From assembly GCA_008933525.1 (NCBI GenBank), contig WBUV01000099.1:1-8897 (forward strand): a stretch of 8,897 nucleotides of DNA, in the 5' to 3' direction. This document shows positions 1 to 5,669 of this stretch, in pieces (position 1 is the stretch's first letter; each line of letters opens with the position of its first letter). The notes beneath the pieces are model-generated. The model saw only the letters and a list, made by a program, of their open reading frames with translations. It was not told where the DNA came from and made no database searches. This stretch comes from Bacteroidales bacterium (lineage in GTDB: Bacteria; Bacteroidota; Bacteroidia; Bacteroidales; Tenuifilaceae). A program made the translations under genes and the position numbers.

Positions 1-26
1 GTGCTGAGTTTCTCACGTGTGGTGGT

Positions 27-956
27 TTATTCTTCAACCTTAGTCCAAATTCTAAGATTTAGGTTTAAATCTTCAACTAAATCGGTATAAAGTTTTAAAG
101 GTTCACAGGTGTTTTTAATAAATTCAAAGTCGAAAGGGCGGAAAATAGCAGGTTCAAAGTGGTTGCTGTATTTTGGTATTGTGCAGTATAATCTGTTTTC
201 AACAAAAGACAGCGAAATTTTTTTGCCTGTTTTCTTTTTGTAGTCGAGTATTCGTTGCATTAAACTTGGGGTAAGAATATAGCGAGCTTCAACTTGGTCG
301 GTACTAAGAGTTAAGAATTCTTTATTAAAGAGAATATCCTCAAGTCTAACATCTTTAATTTCATTTAAGTAATATCTCGGTATTGATAAAAGAGAGTTCT
401 TGCGTCTCCTACTTATAACAAAAGTTTTAGAAGTAAAATTTTTATTGAAGGAGGCTGATAAAAACAGGCCTTCAAAGTTTAACTTGTTGTTTGAGAAATA
501 AGTAAACATCTCGCAGAACATAATACGTGTTTCTCCCATTCTGAATCGCATAAAGTCTTCGCCATCTGTTTCGGCTATGTTTATAGGGAAAAGCATACTC
601 TTTGTTAGAACAGATTTTGAAATCCTTTGGTTCGGAATATACTCATAATCATCAAAGAGAAAATTCATAATCTCGAACATAACCTTATACTTGAAATGCT
701 TTTTCAGATAGGTTGCTGTTTCGACTAGATGATGGAGTGCAAAAGAAAAGAATACTAAAAAGATTATAAAAGATAGAACAATAAGAGGTATGCTTCCAAG
801 CACAATACCAATAAAAACAGCGAATAAAAATGGTGCCGAAAGAATTAGGTGTCTTTTAATCTTTCTGACTTTTTCGACACGAAACTTCTCAAGCGGTTCT
901 AAAATTGATTGTAAAGTAGAATTGTAAAATAACAGTAATTCCGATTCTGTTTTCAT
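27..956 (-). CDS. DUF3137 family membrane protein
   Basis: A 309-residue protein resembling the DUF3137 family, whose biochemical role is unknown. A charged N-terminal segment (residues 1-37) is followed by a hydrophobic hairpin of two likely membrane helices at about 38-56 and 57-76, then a long soluble domain. Family-like landmarks are the GETRI segment near 141, 'FEGLFLSASFNKNF' at about 161-174, and 'QVEARYILTPSLMQR' at about 221-235, followed by an Ile/Leu/Phe-rich C-terminal half. The ATG at 956 lies 2 bases after the stop of the upstream lemA gene, so the pair is almost certainly one transcript and translation may be coupled. LemA-DUF3137 pairing is common in bacteria, which supports both assignments. 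The 26 bases beyond its stop show no convincing terminator before the window edge. The family call rests on recognised sequence pattern, not a search. Confidence 0.85.
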   Translation of the reverse strand: MKTESELLLFYNSTLQSILEPLEKFRVEKVRKIKRHLILSAPFLFAVFIGIVLGSIPLIVLSFIIFLVFFSFALHHLVETATYLKKHFKYKVMFEIMNFLFDDYEYIPNQRISKSVLTKSMLFPINIAETDGEDFMRFRMGETRIMFCEMFTYFSNNKLNFEGLFLSASFNKNFTSKTFVISRRRKNSLLSIPRYYLNEIKDVRLEDILFNKEFLTLSTDQVEARYILTPSLMQRILDYKKKTGKKISLSFVENRLYCTIPKYSNHFEPAIFRPFDFEFIKNTCEPLKLYTDLVEDLNLNLRIWTKVEE

Positions 957-958
957 TT

Positions 959-1516
959 CTATTTAAATAGCTCTTTAGCGGTAGGATTTTGCTTAACAAC
1001 CTCGTCGAACTCCATTACTTTCATCGGCTGAAAGCCAAAAATATTGGTTAGTATATTTGCTGGAAATGTCTTTATAGAGTTATTATAATCTGTAACGGAA
1101 GTATTGTAAAAACGGCGAGCAGCAAGTATTTGCTCTTCAATTTCGTTCCACGATGCCTGTAAGTTTATAAAATTCTTATTAGCCTTTAGTTCTGGGTAAT
1201 TCTCAACATTAAGCATAATGCTGCTTAATTCCTTGTTGATGTTTTTGTAAACCTCAAGTTTAGAATCAAAATTCATATCATCGTTTATGGAAGACCTTAA
1301 TCGGGTAATTTCCGAAAGTAAGTTGGATTCGTAAGTCATATACTGCTTAACCACTTCAACCAAGTTAGGAATTAAGTCGTAGCGTTTCTTTAATGTAGCA
1401 TCAACAGAACCTAACGCATTTTCTGTTTCATTTTTACTCCTAATTATGCTGTTGTAAAGAAATATAACATAAACAATAACCAGCAATAAGCAAATTGCAA
1501 TAACGTATCCAATCAT
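959..1516 (-). CDS. lemA: LemA family protein
   Basis: A 185-residue LemA-family protein: one N-terminal membrane helix (residues about 2-21) followed by a helical, coiled-coil-like domain. The family hallmark is clear at residues 33-60: ENALGSVDATLKKRYDLIPN then LVEVVKQYM. 'AARRFYNTSVTDYNNSI' (132-148), 'FPANILTNIFGF' (151-162) and a short acidic/basic tail are also typical. LemA proteins are membrane-anchored with an unresolved molecular function and often sit beside M48 peptidases or DUF3137 proteins, as here. The frame is open up to a TTG at 1549, which would add 11 residues (MLYSLTKTKKT). I prefer the ATG at 1516 because it places the hydrophobic helix at the very N-terminus, as in the family. 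No Shine-Dalgarno precedes either start. It is 106 bases downstream of the protease gene with no clear terminator between, so read-through is possible. A TATATTTC at 1557-1564 is a weak -7 candidate. Confidence 0.93.
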   Translation of the reverse strand: MIGYVIAICLLLVIVYVIFLYNSIIRSKNETENALGSVDATLKKRYDLIPNLVEVVKQYMTYESNLLSEITRLRSSINDDMNFDSKLEVYKNINKELSSIMLNVENYPELKANKNFINLQASWNEIEEQILAARRFYNTSVTDYNNSIKTFPANILTNIFGFQPMKVMEFDEVVKQNPTAKELFK

Positions 1517-1622
1517 AGTCTTTTTTGTTTTGGTCAACGAATATAGCAATTCTTTTGAAATATACTCTAAAAAATGATGATTGGATTGATGGAGTAATTG
1601 AAGGTAATGAGTTGTAATTTCT

Positions 1623-2867
1623 TTAAATCAACTCCCTTAACTTAAATTTCACTTTAACCTCATTGCCGTTTCTAATAACTTTCATTTTGATTGTTTTTCC
1701 CTCTTTGCTTTTTAAAATATTTGAGATTTCCGATATTTTCATTGTACTAACAGAAGTTCCGTTTATTGATTTAATCTCATCGTTTACCATTAATCCGCAC
1801 TCCGATGCTGGGGTGTTGCTTCCGACAGATAGTACTTTGTAAAAGGGTAAACCTTCAACTATTTGGCCTACTTCAATTCCCGACATATCGTAGCGGAAAG
1901 GGTCGTCAAAATTCGAATTCTTTCTGAGTATTATTTGTTGATTGTGGTAATCAATTACGACGTTAAATCTTCTAAATATTTCCGCACCAACGCTTCCATT
2001 TCTGCCATTATCGGTAATAGCATCGCGAATTGCATTAGAATCGGGGAATGCAGTAATCACATTGTTAAATTCAAATTTACCGATTCTAAATTTTTCTACT
2101 CTTGAAATTTCTCCCGAGAGATTTCCGTTTAGCCCTTGTCCTAGTACTTCTTGTCTATGCACAATGCCCGGTTTAATATTAGGGTTTGTTGAAGGATCGA
2201 GCCATAGTGCAAAACTCATTCCTGTGTCGAATAGCAATTTAACAGGAATATCTACTCCGTTTATTGTAACCATTGCTGTTATGTATGGCTTCCCATCAAT
2301 CAATTCAATTGGGATAACATCTGCGTCTTTGTGAATTTTTCGTTTATACTTGTCGGGATTGTAAAAATGTAGGGTTTGGTTGGTGTAGTTTATTTCCACT
2401 ACAAATTGTTCAAATATTGAGCGTCCAATCACACCATTTATAGGATGTCCAACACGTGCGGTTAAATCAATAACCTTATTAGGAACAACCAGTAACTCTT
2501 GTGCCTTACCCTCAATTTTCCCCATTGAGAGTTTGTTGTTTTTGGAAATCAAACCGTCAACGGATTCATCAGTTCCAAGACCTCTCAGTTTAACTTTTCG
2601 TGCTTGGTTTAGCGAAACAATGTATGGGTTGGATATTTCAGTAATAATTGTACGTCCAGCACCAGTGTCAAAAATAAGGTTAAGTGAGTCGGAACCATTA
2701 ATTGCGAATGTCAAAACCATTAGATGCGAAGCAAGTGTGAAATTGACTTTGTAGGAATCATTCTTGCTGTTTAGGTAGAACATTGTACTCTCGGGTTTTT
2801 CAGCGAACACTCCCGCCGCTAATAAAACTCCGAGTAGTGTGGAGATTATGGTGTGTAGCGTTCTCAT
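1623..2867 (-). CDS. Secreted aspartic protease-like protein (two DTG lobes) with C-terminal PDZ domain
   Basis: A 414-residue exported protein. Residues 1-22 form a signal peptide (short basic start, hydrophobic core, VFA before Glu23). Two retropepsin-like lobes follow. Lobe 1 has the active-site-like motif IFDTGAG (Asp67-Thr68-Gly69) and a later NGVIGRSIFEQF (144-155). Lobe 2 has LFDTGMS (Asp214-Thr215-Gly216) and GSVGAEIFRRF (291-301). A PDZ domain occupies about 325-410, with the carboxylate-binding-loop region and the strand 'GLMVNDEIKSINGTSV' (358-373). Known of the family: two DTG lobes build a bilobed aspartic protease, and PDZ domains bind C-terminal peptides. Inference: periplasmic or outer-surface peptide processing. 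The second DTG is followed by Met-Ser rather than Gly-Ser/Thr, so full catalytic competence is not certain. The ATG at 2867 is preceded within 3 bases by a strong inverted repeat rather than a ribosome binding site, which suggests structured control of initiation. Confidence 0.88.
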   Translation of the reverse strand: MRTLHTIISTLLGVLLAAGVFAEKPESTMFYLNSKNDSYKVNFTLASHLMVLTFAINGSDSLNLIFDTGAGRTIITEISNPYIVSLNQARKVKLRGLGTDESVDGLISKNNKLSMGKIEGKAQELLVVPNKVIDLTARVGHPINGVIGRSIFEQFVVEINYTNQTLHFYNPDKYKRKIHKDADVIPIELIDGKPYITAMVTINGVDIPVKLLFDTGMSFALWLDPSTNPNIKPGIVHRQEVLGQGLNGNLSGEISRVEKFRIGKFEFNNVITAFPDSNAIRDAITDNGRNGSVGAEIFRRFNVVIDYHNQQIILRKNSNFDDPFRYDMSGIEVGQIVEGLPFYKVLSVGSNTPASECGLMVNDEIKSINGTSVSTMKISEISNILKSKEGKTIKMKVIRNGNEVKVKFKLRELI

Positions 2868-2870
2868 GGC

Positions 2871-2932
2871 AGTGGTTTTTAGGTTTATACCTTTCGGTAT
2901 CTCTGCTTTTATACATAAGATACCTAACCACT
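2871..2932 (-). promoter_or_regulatory. Structured leader with alternative stem-loops before the protease gene
   Basis: Read on the minus strand, AGTGGTT-AGGT (2932-2922) can pair with ACCT-aaa-AACCACT (2884-2871), an 11-bp stem with a 3-base bulge that ends 3 bases before the start codon. Inside it, ATACC-GAAA-GGTAT (2900-2887) makes a 5-bp hairpin with a GNRA tetraloop. A competing 7-bp pairing, GGTATCT (2924-2918) with AGATACC (2902-2896), uses strands from both other stems, so the folds exclude each other. These pairings are read directly. That they form in mRNA and control translation is inference; a DNA operator is the alternative. The promoter position is not resolved: no clean TAnnTTTG lies in 2933-3002. 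Confidence 0.5.
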
Positions 2933-3002
2933 ATGGCTACCCTATGGAAATAAAATGAAAAGTGGAGTGTTAAAAGGATATTTAGTTGAAGCCTTTCCTA
3001 GA

Positions 3003-3677
3003 TTAATACAAAATTTCCTGAGGAACTTCCTTGGCTGCATTGACAAATATCCTCATATCGTTTAGTCCTATTTGTCCTTTGTAGTAGTTACGATCTTTGT
3101 TTATTTGGTTAATCTTCTCGTAAAGTATATTGGGGTCAATATTGCAAGCTTTTTCTATTGTGTCTACACCAATGTCATGAAGCATCCGGGCAAATGTTGC
3201 TCCAACCCATTTTATCCGTGATAAGTCTGTTAGTTTGGTAAGTTCAAGAATAATATCGGGACTAATGCCTGTAATTTTAGAAAACTCGTTGCGACTTTGT
3301 GGTGTTTTAACTTTATCGTAGAGTTTCTGGGTATCCTTTACGCCAACCCTTTCCAATTTTGCTGCAGTTTCAGCAGTTATTCCTATAAAATCTGATATTT
3401 TATTGGGTTTAGGCAAGGTGCTGTTTATCTCACGTAGCAGAATAACTAAGTAATCACCCTTAAAACAATTTTCTTTTGAAAGGGAATCAAACTTGTCCTT
3501 CTTCTTAAGGGTTTGCTGTAATTCCTTCAAGTTTTTAATGCCAGCCTCGGCAAAATGTCCAAAACGTTCATCGAGCCGTTCCTTAAGTATTACCCTACTG
3601 GGAGGGAGGTAAGCATTGCGGAGTTTTTCTTTGTAGGCATTAAGGGTAATTGTAGTTAGATCAATGTGGTATCCCAT
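3003..3677 (-). CDS. DUF4332 helix-hairpin-helix domain protein
   Basis: A 224-residue soluble protein with no signal peptide or membrane segment, matching the pattern of the DUF4332 family. Helix-hairpin-helix-like repeats are visible around 95-122 ('ITAETAAKLERVGVKDTQKL') and 154-178 ('RIKWVGATFARMLHDIGV', then DTIEKA). Both show the form 'I-G-x(n)-A-x-x-L-x-x-x-G-V-x-T/D'. A weaker related motif sits at about 36-56 (RFGHFAEAGIKNLKELQ). Such motifs usually bind DNA backbones or mediate protein contacts; what this family binds is not established. It is a monocistronic-looking gene: a terminator-like hairpin lies upstream after the permease, and 135 bases separate it from the protease downstream. 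A 9-bp inverted repeat reaches into its start codon. No Shine-Dalgarno is present, as is usual in this phylum. Confidence 0.82.
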   Translation of the reverse strand: MGYHIDLTTITLNAYKEKLRNAYLPPSRVILKERLDERFGHFAEAGIKNLKELQQTLKKKDKFDSLSKENCFKGDYLVILLREINSTLPKPNKISDFIGITAETAAKLERVGVKDTQKLYDKVKTPQSRNEFSKITGISPDIILELTKLTDLSRIKWVGATFARMLHDIGVDTIEKACNIDPNILYEKINQINKDRNYYKGQIGLNDMRIFVNAAKEVPQEILY

Positions 3678-3704
3678 ACAATTAAATGTTGATGATTAAT
3701 TGTA
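3677..3704 (-). promoter_or_regulatory. Inverted repeat abutting the DUF4332 start codon
   Basis: TACAATTAA (3677-3685) and TTAATTGTA (3696-3704) are perfect 9-base inverted arms with a 10-base spacer. The repeat includes the A of the ATG at 3677-3675. In mRNA it would place an AU-rich hairpin directly on the initiation site. AU-rich stems are weak, and chance occurrence in AT-rich spacer is possible. Confidence 0.35.
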
Positions 3705-3759
3705 ACTAAGATATAGATTTCTGATATTTTGGGCAATTATTTGAGAATTTACTCAATTT

Positions 3760-3798
3760 CAATAAAATAACCCGCTCTATTTTTTAGGTAGAGGGGGT
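3760..3798 (-). terminator. Rho-independent-type terminator after the permease gene
   Basis: On the minus strand, downstream of the permease stop, arms 3798-3789 and 3779-3770 pair as ACCC-x-CTCTA type arms: 4 bp, one mismatch, 5 bp, with a 9-base loop. They are followed by a T-rich run (TATTTTATT at 3769-3761). This would end the permease transcript before the DUF4332 gene. The internal mismatch and interrupted T-tract lower certainty. Confidence 0.5.
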
Positions 3799-3820
3799 GA
3801 GAAAATTTGCTTGAGAATGT

Positions 3821-4891
3821 TTATGTTATTGCAAGAACCAAATCGTAGGTGTACCCTAACAGGATGGCTCCAACCAAAATAATTGCAACATATAAAATGA
3901 TGGCTCTGCGTTTCATTATCATGGTTAAACCGCCAATTACGCCAAGACTTGTGGCTGGGCCTGCAATCATATAGGCTAAGATTGGACCATCGCTTGCTCC
4001 AGCATCTCTCAAGACCTGTAATAATGGTAATACAGTTGCATCGGAAACGTACATTGGCAACCCAATTAATGCGGCTAACGGTACTGAGTAAAAATGCTCT
4101 CCACTGAAAAGGGTTACAATCCAACTTGTAGGAACATACTCTTTAACTAAGTATGCAATAATTACAAAAACAATGAATAAGGGTAATATTTTTACTATAG
4201 CAAGTTCATAAAAGGTTTTCAAAAACTTTTTGATTTGATATTTTTCACAAAGGTTTGTCTCGTCTTTAAACTCGCTGTTGCCGCAACAACTCACTTCAAC
4301 TTTCTCTGAATCACAGCACGATGTTTTTCCATCAGCATAATTTAAAGTAACTACTTCTAACTGCGTTAGCGGTACATTTTGCTTTGAACTTTTTGCATAT
4401 TCTTTATCCTTTACTAAAGCCTTTTTACTATTTAACCTCAATTGATCGTTTAAAAAGGATGTCCTCACTTCTAACAAATGAGAAATCCAGCCTGCACCTA
4501 ACCCAAGTACAATTGACGAAATTAAAAGTGCTAGAGTGAAGTTAACTCCCAAGAATCCTGATAGCATTACAAAAGTATCGGGACTCATCAATGGGGATGA
4601 TACCAGAAAAGCCATAATTGCTCCCCACGGAATAGTGCTTGACACTAACGATAGCACCACGGCCATTGTGCCACAGGCACACAGTGGAGTGAATGCGCCA
4701 AACAGTACACTGCTCAGGGTTAAAAAACGTGGTCGATTCAAAAAGTATTTCCGAGCTTTGTCCACATCAATATATACCGAAATGGCAACAGCTATTAATA
4801 TGCCAAATAGAAGTATTAACCAGTTTGCTGCAAATGTGTGAATTAGATAGTTGAATATTCCGGATAGAACTTCTAAAATTGTTGATTCCAT
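3821..4891 (-). CDS. Permease of the PF03773 (DUF318/ArsP-like) family, putative metal or metalloid efflux
   Basis: A 356-residue integral membrane protein. Hydrophobic segments lie at about 20-42, 58-82, 88-100, 106-136, 228-250, 266-290, 303-325 and 329-353. The two halves share the family layout: the first has FTPLCACGTMAVVLSL (68-83, Cys71-x-Cys73) and 'LVSSPLMSPDTF' (96-107); the second has 'GLPMYVSDATVLPLL' (277-291) and 'IAGPATSLG' (309-317). Between them a soluble loop of about 85 residues carries two vicinal cysteine pairs (Cys192-193, Cys202-203) plus Cys215. Known of the family: members include the ArsP organoarsenical exporter and predicted Cu/Zn exporters with a Cys-rich loop. 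Inference: export of a thiophilic metal or metalloid; the exact substrate cannot be read. The second-half motif lacks the cysteine often found after MY in relatives. It has an unusually strong Shine-Dalgarno and lies 72 bases downstream of a Crp/Fnr regulator. Confidence 0.85.
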   Translation of the reverse strand: MESTILEVLSGIFNYLIHTFAANWLILLFGILIAVAISVYIDVDKARKYFLNRPRFLTLSSVLFGAFTPLCACGTMAVVLSLVSSTIPWGAIMAFLVSSPLMSPDTFVMLSGFLGVNFTLALLISSIVLGLGAGWISHLLEVRTSFLNDQLRLNSKKALVKDKEYAKSSKQNVPLTQLEVVTLNYADGKTSCCDSEKVEVSCCGNSEFKDETNLCEKYQIKKFLKTFYELAIVKILPLFIVFVIIAYLVKEYVPTSWIVTLFSGEHFYSVPLAALIGLPMYVSDATVLPLLQVLRDAGASDGPILAYMIAGPATSLGVIGGLTMIMKRRAIILYVAIILVGAILLGYTYDLVLAIT

Positions 4892-4897
4892 AACAAA

Positions 4898-4903
4898 CCT
4901 CCC
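4898..4903 (-). promoter_or_regulatory. Shine-Dalgarno GGGAGG of the permease gene
   Basis: GGGAGG on the minus strand lies 6 bases before the ATG at 4891. It fixes the start and stands out because the other genes in this window have no comparable site, as expected in Bacteroidota. It suggests high translation once transcribed. Confidence 0.65.
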
Positions 4904-4923
4904 TTGTATTTTTAGTTATGTTA

Positions 4924-4931
4924 CAAAGGTC
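4924..4931 (-). promoter_or_regulatory. Candidate -7 element of the permease promoter
   Basis: GACCTTTG on the minus strand matches the Bacteroidota TAnnTTTG element except for the first base. If it is used, transcription would start near 4919, leaving a leader of about 28 bases. The upstream palindrome would then be centred near -41 and occupy the place of a -33 element. No independent -33 box is seen. The spacing is estimated from the consensus only. Confidence 0.4.
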
Positions 4932-4952
4932 GGACACGTAAGAAAGGAACCA

Positions 4953-4968
4953 CTTGACCTAGGTCAAG
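4953..4968. promoter_or_regulatory. Candidate Crp/Fnr-type operator, perfect 16-bp palindrome
   Basis: CTTGACCTAGGTCAAG is a perfect palindrome, and its core TTGAC-N4-GTCAA has the half-site and spacing of FNR-class sites (TTGAT-N4-ATCAA). It overlaps the stop codon (4964-4966) of the Crp/Fnr regulator and lies 61 bases before the permease start. The regulator's recognition helix contains E-T-L-S-R, the E-x-x-S-R form that in FNR contacts TTGA. Hence the likeliest binder is the adjacent regulator, acting on the permease. The palindrome is seen directly; binding is inference. Confidence 0.65.
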
Positions 4969-5560
4969 AATTTCCTTTGGCAATTTTATTTCTGATTCTA
5001 CTCAAAGTTTCCGGAGCAATGCCAATATACGAAGCTATAAACTGTAGCGGAACTTTATTCACTATTCCAGGATTTTCTTTTAGTAAGGTTAGATATTTTT
5101 CTTTTGCGGGAATAGGGCTATTTCTCCAGCCCGATTGCTTTAACTCAATATACTCCTGTTCTGCAACAACTCTTCCAACACGTTCCCAAAACGTAGATTT
5201 AGCGTAAAGTGCATTTAAATCTTCATGACTAATAAGTACTAGGGTAACATCATCCAAAGCCTGAATACTGGCATTGGAGGGAGTTTGGGTTATAAAACTA
5301 ATAGTTGATGTGGCAAATGTATTATCGCTGCATAGACAAGTTGTACTTTCGCTACCATCGTAGAATGTGTATGACCGCATAATGCCCGATGCAACAAATG
5401 CGAAATGCCTGCAGGTTTTACCCGCTTCAACAAAATGCTCCCCCTTTTTAAAATTTTTAACCTGAAGGTACGGAAGAGCCAATTCAAATTCCTCTTTGCT
5501 GTAGCCATTAATGGTTCTTAAATAATTATGAAACTTTTCAATGGCAATATTAAAATTCAT
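4964..5560 (-). CDS. Crp/Fnr-family transcriptional regulator
   Basis: A 198-residue regulator, a usual length for the short Bacteroidota Crp/Fnr group. Residues about 15-118 form the cyclic-nucleotide-binding-like beta-roll (KKGEHFVEAGKTCRHFAFV at 38-56, then 'SGIMRSYTF'). A long dimerisation helix lies at about 113-142. The C-terminal winged helix (150-195) has 'PLQFIASYIGIAPETLSRIR' at 171-190. Glu184, Ser187 and Arg188 match the FNR E-x-x-S-R recognition triad, which reads TTGA. The CRP cAMP-cassette signature (Gly-Glu...Arg-Ser/Thr-Ala) is not visible, and no N-terminal four-cysteine Fe-S cluster exists, so cAMP or FNR-style oxygen sensing is unlikely. Cys50, Cys75 and Cys77 (Cys-x-Cys) are candidate thiol or metal ligands, which is inference. 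It probably controls the downstream permease through the palindrome at its own 3' end. The ATG at 5560 faces the divergent M48 gene across 109 AT-rich bases; TATCTTTC at 5627-5620 is a possible -7 element. Confidence 0.88.
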   Translation of the reverse strand: MNFNIAIEKFHNYLRTINGYSKEEFELALPYLQVKNFKKGEHFVEAGKTCRHFAFVASGIMRSYTFYDGSESTTCLCSDNTFATSTISFITQTPSNASIQALDDVTLVLISHEDLNALYAKSTFWERVGRVVAEQEYIELKQSGWRNSPIPAKEKYLTLLKENPGIVNKVPLQFIASYIGIAPETLSRIRNKIAKGNS

Positions 5561-5669
5561 ATCCAGTAATTACATTTATTAAAAATATTGAAGAAAAATA
5601 TTACTTTTAAAATTACAGTGAAAGATAACATTTAAATAAGAAACAGAAAATCAATAAACACTATTAAAA
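5561..5669. promoter_or_regulatory. Divergent intergenic promoter region
   Basis: This very AT-rich 109-base spacer separates the start codons of the minus-strand Crp/Fnr regulator and the plus-strand M48 peptidase, so it must hold promoters for both unless one is leaderless. Candidate -7 elements are TATCTTTC on the minus strand (5627-5620) and TACTTTTA on the plus strand (5602-5609); each differs from TAnnTTTG at the last base. AATATT occurs twice (5584-5589 and 5597-5602), 13 bases apart. No copy of the TTGAC-N4-GTCAA palindrome is present, so autoregulation by that site is not supported. Confidence 0.45.

Noticed and set aside
1..26. Possible short hairpin TGAG-TTT-CTCA after the DUF3137 stop
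   Set aside because: The stem is only 4 bp with no T-tract, and the window ends there, so it cannot be called a terminator.
1550..1622. Repeated GATG/ATTG-like words between the protease and lemA genes
   Set aside because: The words are short and irregular, without inverted arms before the T run at 1571-1575 on the minus strand. They are neither a terminator nor a convincing repeat.
1863..2754. Three plus-strand open frames (1863-2105, 2062-2334, 2533-2754) opposite the protease gene
   Set aside because: They are antisense shadows of a well-supported coding frame and encode low-complexity, unrecognisable peptides.
2931..2947. CTATGG repeated at 2931-2936 and 2942-2947, 11 bases apart
   Set aside because: The spacing is about one helical turn and could suit an activator, but two 6-base words with no third copy and no matching regulator are too weak to call.
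3777..4124. Minus-strand open frame of 115 codons inside the permease gene region
   Set aside because: It overlaps the end of the permease in another frame, its translation is Trp/Arg/Ser-rich without domain character, and the permease frame has clear family motifs.
4536..5207. Plus-strand open frames 4536-4841 and 4851-5207
   Set aside because: Both run antisense to the permease and the Crp/Fnr regulator; the second spans their intergenic operator region. Neither translation resembles a protein family.
5290..5508. Minus-strand 72-codon frame within the regulator gene
   Set aside because: It is in an alternate frame of the regulator, which has strong domain evidence.
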